Shown here: one piece after another, positions 57,131 to 64,000 of the stretch
How positions within the stretch are numbered: position 1 is the first letter of the stretch
Layout of the letters: every line of letters begins with the position of its first letter
NCBI GenBank assembly: GCA_007922225.1
Contig: ML679970.1
Span: 39,683,143-39,747,142 of the forward strand
Length of the DNA: 64,000 bases
Direction of reading: 5' to 3'
Origin: Emydura subglobosa
Lineage: Eukaryota > Chordata > Testudines > Chelidae
The notes under the pieces: model-generated
Database searches by the model: none
Seen by the model: only the letters and a program-made list of their open reading frames with translations
What the model was told of the DNA's origin: nothing
Position numbers and translations under genes: made by a program

Positions 57131-58719
57131 TTCATGAACAATTACTCACCCTAGGTGATTGGGCAAGCAGAAATAGGCAAGGTTGACCTACCTTTTCCCA
57201 CTCCCTCCCCTGCTTCACTCCAATACCTGTAAAAACTTGAAATGCCCATTAGTTTTGCTATCTTTGCAGACTGAAAGGTGCACAGACCATCATTCTCAGC
57301 CCATCTCTCACACTTTCTAGAAAACTAGAGATGAGCATGAGCCAACATCCAGAATCCAAATACTACCTGGTGTTGAAATCCAGACTTCACTTCAGGGAAT
57401 TGAGCCCACTTCTGTAAAAATATCTTTAAATGCTCTTTTTATCAAAGAGATTTAATCCTTTATGTTTAGTAATTTTATGAAGCATTTCAGTGCATTTGGC
57501 ATGTATGGTGTTCTCCTGACGTTTGTGTTTGTATTTTAATTGCTTGGGCAAAGGAAACAGTCGCTTAATAAATAAAACATCATCATCGTTATCACAGCCT
57601 ACGTGCCTGACACAAGGAGAATCAACAGGGTACTAAGCAGATCTAAAGGCACAGAGCAGTCACATGGAGAAAGATGCAAAGCGTGACCCAGTTTATGGCA
57701 GGGCAGACTACAGACTAGTCTTTCAAACTCTCTCTCCTGGCCCCATCCATACACTTATGCCCCCAGCTTCTAGGACAGGATGATGTTTTCTTCTTACTCC
57801 TGAGTCCATCTTTCTGCCAAGCAAGACAACCCAGCCCAACCGGCAGCTGGTGAATGCATTGCTGCCTATCTCTGCCTCATCCCAACCAGGCCTTCTCAGA
57901 TTCTGTGGCCTAGATCCCAAGGATCCTGCCTTATTCGTGGTCTGTTTATAGGCTTATAGTGTTACTTCAGCTACCTAATAACACATGGCAGCTGTTGACT
58001 CTTCAGCCTCTGGGTTTATTAAGGATCTCACAGGCTTGATAAGCCTTCATTATTTTTACTGCTCCTCTTCTGAGTTGTGGGGATATCTCCATGTGGCCTT
58101 TCCAGGCCACTCTGTTCCATTACTCACTTTTGTTGTTGTTGAGCCCACAGCACTCGTGTTACGTTCATTTCTTTAATAGATTCCTGCTTTACCATGTGAG
58201 GATTTAGCGAGCTGCTTCCTGCTCACAGCACACCTGTGTGGATTAATACACTGACATCAATCTTGCCCTAAATTACACAGTAGGGCAGCCCCATTGAACT
58301 CATTGGGGTGACTGGCCCTCTATTTTGGAGCTTTTTTGATATTAATTGTACCTCCATCCTGTCACTCCCAAACGACCTGATACAGCTTTATCTTCTTTAA
58401 TGCAGCAAGCCTTAGGTTCAAATCCCTAAAGTTGGCACTGAACTAGTATTGAAATCAATGGGCGTTAGGTGTCTAATACTTTGAGGCTCTGGGCCTTAAT
58501 CTCTCCTATAATCACTTCTTCTCTCTTACATGTTCACAGGTCTCAGTCAGACTGTAAAAGATGGGAATTCATGGCCTTCACTTGTCTTTGTTCCCCATCC
58601 TTGGATCATGTGTAGTGAAGATGCTTTAGGAACTAAACTTTCTTCTTTCTGTGATCTTGCTTCAGTGGTTCTGGCAGAGCTTTCCTCCCCACTCCATGGC
58701 ATGGATTGGCACATTAAAT
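57131..58719. other. Intergenic sequence, no gene recognised
   Basis: No exon, RNA gene or named repeat is recognised. Confidence 0.4.
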
Positions 58720-58832
58720 TTATTATTTGTATTGTGGTCGTGCCTCAGAGCCACAGTCACAGACCAGGGCCCTATTGTGGTTAGGGGCTTTACAAACACA
58801 GAACAAAGCCCCAAAGAGCTTATGGTCTAAGC
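58720..58832 (-). repeat. L3/CR1-like 3'-end repeat
   Basis: One of the clearest copies of the family: GTGGTCGTGCCTCAGAGCCA, GACCAGGGCCCTATTGTGGT, GGGGCTTTACAAACACAGAA, CCAAAGAGCTTATGGTCTAA. Confidence 0.7.
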
Positions 58833-59889
58833 AGTTGTCATCGCCACCCACGTCCCATTGTCTCCTCAGACAGTTGTCTCCATTTTTCTCCCTCTTTTCT
58901 CTTCCTGTCTCTTTCTTTTAATGTTTTCTACCTTTTATTCATTTTTTAAAATTGCTTTCTTGTTTCTGTATTCCCCTTTCCGGCCCCCGCTGCTTCTCAC
59001 TCGCCAGCAGTTCACATGCTACTCGGGGTGGCGGTGCCCACAGATGGCTCAGGCAGGTCAGGCAACATGTGCTTTCCTGGCTTATGTGGAAGAGGAGCTT
59101 GAGGAAGTAGGTTGGTGCCTGAGCGTGCATCCCTGTACTCATGGACTGCTCCTGCACTCAGCATTATTGTCCAGTGGGAAGCGAGGTGGATTTAGGCTCT
59201 TGAAGAAATCCCTACCCCTTTCCTACTCTACTCTGTCCTTGCTGTTCCCCCTAAACAGGTCTGGTGCCCTGGTAAAGGCCCAGTTGTCCTCCAGCAGGAC
59301 ACCGGTAACTCCCGCTGACCTCAGAGTCACTCCTAGGCGGCTGAGGAGGAACAGGACCCTAGGAAACAGTATTTTGTTTGTTCTCAGAAGCACATGCAGT
59401 GAAAGGATTGCAGTGGATTTTCTCCTCAGTCTCAGAAAAATGTCCCTTATGTCCCAGTGACCCATTTATTATTTAGGTCACAGGCAGGCGAAATAAAAAA
59501 CACTTTTCTGATTCAGAAACTGAACAGGCTGTTCTTCTGTGAGCCATCAACTTCCTCCAGAAAAGCAATGACATTTATCTGAGGAGGGGGAGGCTGGCCC
59601 ACACCCTTTCCTTTCCCTTCCCTTCCGCCAAAGCAAACTATTCAGTTAGAATGGCAAACATTAGCAGACACGGATGCTGTACTCACACAAAGGCAAGCAG
59701 AAACCTTAAGAACATGCTTAACTCTTTGAAGTGGGAACTGGGTTTTCTAGCATAGAACAACAGTGGGCAGGGGACTCCAAACCTACTAGCATTAAAGGGT
59801 TAATTAATCTCTCTCAAAAGGAGTGGCACACTTGGATTTGTTTATTATGAGGATGTCTCCTCCAGCCCCCTCTCCATCATACTGCTTGT

Positions 59890-60015
59890 TTGTGTATATA
59901 CAATTTATTATTTGGATTACAGTATCATTTATATGTCCAACTGAGATCAGGGCCCCTTTGTGTTGCTGTACATACACACACAAGACAATCTGTGCCATGA
60001 AGAACTTAAAATTTG
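59890..60015 (-). repeat. L3/CR1-like 3'-end repeat
   Basis: GATCAGGGCCCCTTTGTGTT then GCTGTACATACACACACAAG and ACAATCTGTGCCATGAAGAA match the same family. Confidence 0.6.
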
Positions 60016-60039
60016 AATAGGGAAGACAGATAGACAGAG

Positions 60040-60175
60040 GGAGTAGCATCATCCTCATTTGACAGATGGTGCGGTGAGGCAAAGAGAGATTAAATGGCGC
60101 AGGAAGTCAGTAGCAGAGCTGGGCATTTGAACCCAGCTCTCCTAAGACCTAGTCCAGTACTTTAACCACAAGACA
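60040..60175 (-). repeat. MIR SINE, reverse orientation
   Basis: CCTCATTTGACAGATGGTGC, GTGAGGCAAAGAGAGATTAA, CAGTAGCAGAGCTGGGCATT and TGAACCCAGCTCTCCTAAGA are MIR phrases reversed. Confidence 0.8.
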
Positions 60176-60435
60176 AGCCTTCCTCTCTGTGGAAGCATAT
60201 ATTTTTAATGAAATACATTTAGAAATTGCAGCTTTTAGTAAATTTAATTGCTTTTTCCTGTGGCTTTAAATCACAGGCAATTTGATAAGCAACCTCCGTT
60301 TAAAAATTACAAACAAACCAACCCTCCGCCCCCACAAATGCACCAAACTCTGGGACAGACAGGTGCAAGCAGCAGGAGGGAGATGATTTTGACAATAAAG
60401 AAGAGAGAATTGATTGGAAGTGCTCTTTACTAGAG

Positions 60436-60694
60436 CAGAAGTTCTCAAACCTTTTCATAGCACAGTCCACAGCTTACCAGAGCATCTTGGAGACGCTTGT
60501 GATCACATGTACCTCCTCCCTTCCCATGTGCAGTTACAGAGCACTTCTGGGTCACCTACAGTAATTGCTCACATGGAACAGGAATATTAAGAAATTATTT
60601 AGTGTATTTGCCGCTGTCTTTTAATGTGATTTATCAGCTAGACAGGACCATGTGCCCTACCAGCCCGGTGTTCTCCCTAGTTGGAGAACCGCTG
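60436..60694. mobile_element. hAT-type MITE
   Basis: It starts CAGAAGTTCTCAAACC and ends TTGGAGAACCGCTG, inverted hAT-like ends. Flanks TACTAGAG and TTTCAGAA agree poorly, so the target duplication is not confirmed. Confidence 0.6.
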
Positions 60695-60759
60695 TTTCAG
60701 AATCTGCAATTACAGTAAAAAGTGTTCCCTGATTGTAAGTAATCAAGAGACTCTTTGTC

Positions 60760-60900
60760 CTTCAGTCTAGGAGCTCTTTGAGGCAGGGACTTTCATTTAC
60801 TGTATGTGTAATGCCTAGCACACTGGTATCCCCCAACCTGGTTGAGAGCTCTAAGGGCTACTGCAGCATAGCTAAATAATGATGATAAAATCAGTCCTGG
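60760..60900 (+). repeat. L3/CR1-like 3'-end repeat
   Basis: GGAGCTCTTTGAGGCAGGGA then CTTTCATTTACTGTATGTGT and AATGCCTAGCACACTGGTAT is the family in plus orientation, ending in an A/T-rich TGATGATAAAA tail. Confidence 0.65.
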
Positions 60901-61820
60901 CTTTTTATTGTGTTTAGAGGGGGGCTTCTATTAAAAACTGTCTTGTAAAGATGTGCAGATTGAATGAGGGCAGTTATTAAATACACATAACACATACACT
61001 TGGCAGAATTCTGGTGCTGTCACAGCCAGCCAGCCAGCTAGCTTCTCCAAAGGAGAGTTGTTTAGGCCCAACTTGGATTCTCCAACAATATTAAACACCT
61101 CAGCAAGGGTTAATACAGAGAAGACTTGAGGCAATTCTTGTAATTTTATATAGGATTGACTCTACAAATAAATCTGACGTAACAGTCAAGGCTATCCTAG
61201 TGGACACAATAAATGACAGCACTGTCCACCCCACGAATTTCCCCCTTCACCTCACAGATATTATGCAGTACAAAACATGCACTATAATGACAGGGAAGTT
61301 CACCTTGCTGAGATCCAATCTAGCCCGTAGCCCTTCAGTCTACCAAAGCACATTCAACAGCCATCCTACACGCACCTGTTGGGTAGGTAGCTGAACCTTT
61401 CCTGGGTGAGCTTTTTTTTCTTGTATAGATGCCAGAGAAAAGTTTGAGAACCACTGTTCTTGTTTGAACCTTTTATGCTTTCCTGGCTATGAGACACTGA
61501 TATTACAGATATAAATCCTACACCCCCAGATAATCAAAGGTGAGGTTCAAAGGTTAAAATATGAAAGATGATTAAACTGTTGAACTCCTTGTCACAGGAA
61601 GTAATTGAGTCCAAGAACGTAAGATTAAAAAAGGAATTTGTCACTTATATGGATAACTAGAATATCCAGAGTTATTGGAATTTAATGGCAAAACATTTTG
61701 GAAGGAATATTTAACCTTGTTCTCCAGGGCCAATGGCTATGTGTGGGACAGATTATCCCTCATCTGCTACTACGGGGGTTTTACATCTTCCTCTGAAACA
61801 TCTGATACTGGCCACATCAA

Positions 61821-62082
61821 GACATGTCTGCGTTACAGCCAGGACGCGTGACTGCAGCACATGTAGACATACCCAAACTAGTGTTGACCTAGCTATCTCA
61901 AGTAACAATATCTGTGAAGCCATAGCAGCATGAGGGGAGGCATGGGCTGACATCCACTCCCTCAGGACCTTGGGCATATACTCAAGCAGCTAGTCAGCAT
62001 TGATCTAACTAAATCAAAGCTAGCTCAGGTATGCCTACATGTACTGTAGTCCCCTCCTGAATGTACTGTAGACATACCCACA
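61821..62082. mobile_element. DNA element with long TIRs, relative of 9951-10176
   Basis: The left arm GACATGTCTGCGTTACAGCC ... ATGTAGACATACCCAAACTA pairs with the reverse complement of the right arm GGTATGTCTACAGTACATTC ... ATGTAGGCATACCTGAGCTA over about 70 bases. Confidence 0.65.
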
Positions 62083-62840
62083 GAGTCAGGGCACTGAACT
62101 GAATATTAACGCAGGGATTGCCAGATTGGATCAGACCTATGTTACTATTTAAGGCAACAATAGTGACTGAGATATGGATAGAACAGAAGATAGAGGCAGG
62201 GCAGGATTAAGGTGTTGACACTATAGGCACATGCCCAAAATCCCACCTCTTGGAGTCATGTGATCCCATCAGAATCTCAGCTTTCATTTTTAAAAATTAT
62301 GTTTCTAGTCTTCATGCCTGGGAAGAAAAGGCTGGAAATGCAGCATTGCCATCTCTGGCCATTTTATTGCAAATCTCTTGGTATTTGATGTTTTTATTGA
62401 AGTCCCAGCTCCTGGAGTCATGTGCTTAGATGAAGCTCTTGTATTTCATTTAAAAATAATTTCTAGCTATTGTAGTTATAGAGGAAAGCTTGAAAATATG
62501 ACCTGGGTACAACCTAGAAATTCAGAAACCAAAAAGCAGAGAAAAAGAGCTTGAAATATATCAATGTAATCATTTATAAATGATAACTATAATTGTTTTT
62601 GAACACCTTGGGGTTGGCAATACTGAAAATACAACCCACATGGAGTGAATGCAGTGCAGCATGCCTGAGGGTGCAGAGAGCCTAAAACAATAACTCTGAG
62701 AGGGATGAACTGACCCATCCATCTCAGTAGGTTAACTCTGAATCCTACTGTTTTGGAGGCCTCCACCCTGCCCTGCCCTGCCCCCACCAGCCCAACAGGA
62801 GATGCTGTGTGTGGCAGGGGAAAATGAAGAGTGCAGTGGA
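62083..62840. other. Intergenic sequence, no gene recognised
   Basis: Nothing recognised. Confidence 0.4.
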
Positions 62841-63150
62841 CCTGATGCCTTGTGTCCACCCTCTCAAGCAAATGCACACCGAACATTTATATCGATTGTA
62901 TCATCCATGCGAAGCATGGTGGGCTGGCTCCTGAAAGCCAGTAACAGACACTGTGTTCCATTGTCGACTATACTGACACTGTGTCAATCTAATTACATTG
63001 ACTGTGACTCTATGCCGCTCAAGGAGATGGTGTTACTAAATCAGCATAGAAAGGCACTTATGTCAGTGGGAGCCCAATTTAAATGAAGACACTTCACAGC
63101 TAGGTCACCGCAAGGCAGCTTATGTCGAACTAACCCTGTCGTGTAGATCA
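62840..63150. mobile_element. DNA element remnant, same family as 5318-5525
   Basis: GGGCTGGCTCCTGAAAGCCA then GTAACAGACACTGTGTTCCA, followed by CTGACACTGTGTCAATCTAA and the right end GGCAGCTTATGTCGAACTAA with TGTCGTGTAGAT. The interior phrase TGGNTCCTGAAAG-NNAGTAACAG is shared with 5465-5500. Confidence 0.55.
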
Positions 63151-63401
63151 GATCATAGATGATGATCCTGTAAAGAGCTTGGGGTGGGTGGAGCAAATGG
63201 AGCTCTGTGTAGGCCCAGGTGTCTCTCTGTACAATGCTCTCTGCAAGATCAGGGCATACTAATTGTTCAACATATGATGAAAAGCTAACTTTTAAGATAA
63301 AAAGCTTAAAAGAGTTGTTAAATCCAGTTTTCCCCAAACCACAAAGTAACATTAGTTGACTTGCCTTGAGTAACAGGTTGCATAGAGAGAGTTCTCTAAT
63401 G

Positions 63402-63496
63402 CAATGTTTCTTAACCTTTTTGATATCAGGGACCGGCTTGCTGCCTTCCTAAGTTGTGTCAGGGGGATCTCAAGGACCGGCCATTGAGAAACACTG
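63402..63496. mobile_element. 95-bp hAT mini-element with perfect target duplication
   Basis: It starts CAATGTTTCTTAACC and ends CATTGAGAAACACTG. CTCTAATG flanks both sides exactly (63394-63401 and 63497-63504). Its ends match those of the larger element at 20571-20779. Confidence 0.88.
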
Positions 63497-64000
63497 CTCT
63501 AATGCAATTGACAGACCTATCAGTTCCTTGCCATTAGCTGAATAGCACTGAAATTAATACTTACTTCTTATACCACTGGCATTAATAAGACAAAGACACA
63601 TTGTCACAACGAGGCTTCTTTTGCTTGTGGTGTTGAACATAAAGCATTAAGGCATTTCCCCAGTAACTATTTCAGAAGCAAAACAAATTGGGAAATTCAA
63701 CTGTAAAATTGAACCCTTACTAAATTTGTCCTGACCTGTTTGTTTGCTGCAGAATTTTTCCAGCTAGACAACTGATTGCTGGTTGTTTGCTGTAGCGAGA
63801 GAGGTTACTGAAGTTTGTTTTGTGGAGACAGTGAAATTAATCAAATAAAGCGTATCGAAAAATGGATTTACATTTTTAGTGCTGTGGCTTGCAAAAAAGT
63901 TACTAAAAGTAAGCAATTTCAATAAGATTGTTACTAAAATACAGCTAAAAGTTCTGTGCTTAAAATCTGCATCTACAAAACTCTGCCAGGTTCAAGAAAA

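Noticed and set aside
58858..59460. 200-codon plus-strand open frame
   Set aside because: Hydrophobic start from a T/C-rich stretch and no recognisable domain, splice context or CpG island. Length is near the upper end of what chance gives in 64 kb.
61520..61545. DR1-like site GGTTCA-A-AGGTTA
   Set aside because: A single motif in repeat-rich intergenic DNA with no supporting context.
40380..64000. Search for POC1A exons (WD40 repeats) right of ALAS1
   Set aside because: No WD40-like peptide in any frame. In human the gap between these genes is tens of kilobases, so the gene is probably outside the window.
1..64000. CRISPR arrays, operons, prophage or other prokaryotic systems
   Set aside because: The sequence is clearly vertebrate nuclear DNA with spliced genes and LINE/SINE repeats; no such structure is seen.

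Overview
The window looks like nuclear DNA of a non-avian sauropsid, most likely a turtle. This is inferred from many CR1 LINE fragments, old MIR SINEs, hAT elements with 8-bp target duplications, and several short terminal-inverted-repeat (TIR) families that begin with a 'GTCTACAC'-like motif. Genes are sparse and introns are small to medium.

The only intact protein-coding gene is ALAS1 on the minus strand (about 28.48-39.78 kb). It encodes housekeeping 5-aminolevulinate synthase, the first enzyme of heme synthesis. I could follow one non-coding and ten coding exons with matching splice phases, giving a 631-residue protein. Its promoter (39.7-39.95 kb) sits in a CpG island and has a TATA-like box and two NRF-1-type palindromes. 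A compact forkhead/CCAAT/DR4 cluster lies about 0.65 kb further upstream.

The most interesting item is at 5.54-6.66 kb on the plus strand. It is a decayed piece of Toll-like receptor 9 (TLR9): leucine-rich repeats and the Z-loop region only, broken by stops and frameshifts, with no transmembrane or TIR domain. In human, TLR9 and ALAS1 are convergent neighbours. The same arrangement here argues for a dead orthologue in place rather than a stray copy.

Layout: 0-1.2 kb no gene seen; 1.2-2.3 kb a CpG island whose gene is unidentified (possible minus-strand first exon); 2.8-5.5 kb DNA-transposon remnants; 5.5-6.7 kb TLR9 relic; 6.7-28.4 kb intergenic and repeat-rich, including a CR1 with two nested hAT insertions at 19.8-21.5 kb; 28.5-39.8 kb ALAS1; 39.2-40.2 kb CpG island; 40.0-40.35 kb purine-rich tract; 40.4-64 kb intergenic with MIR, CR1, hAT, TIR and LTR-like remnants. 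In the 40-64 kb interval I see no exon of the gene expected next to ALAS1 (POC1A in human).

Repeat family names are from memory of typical sequences. Boundaries are approximate unless a target-site duplication is given.
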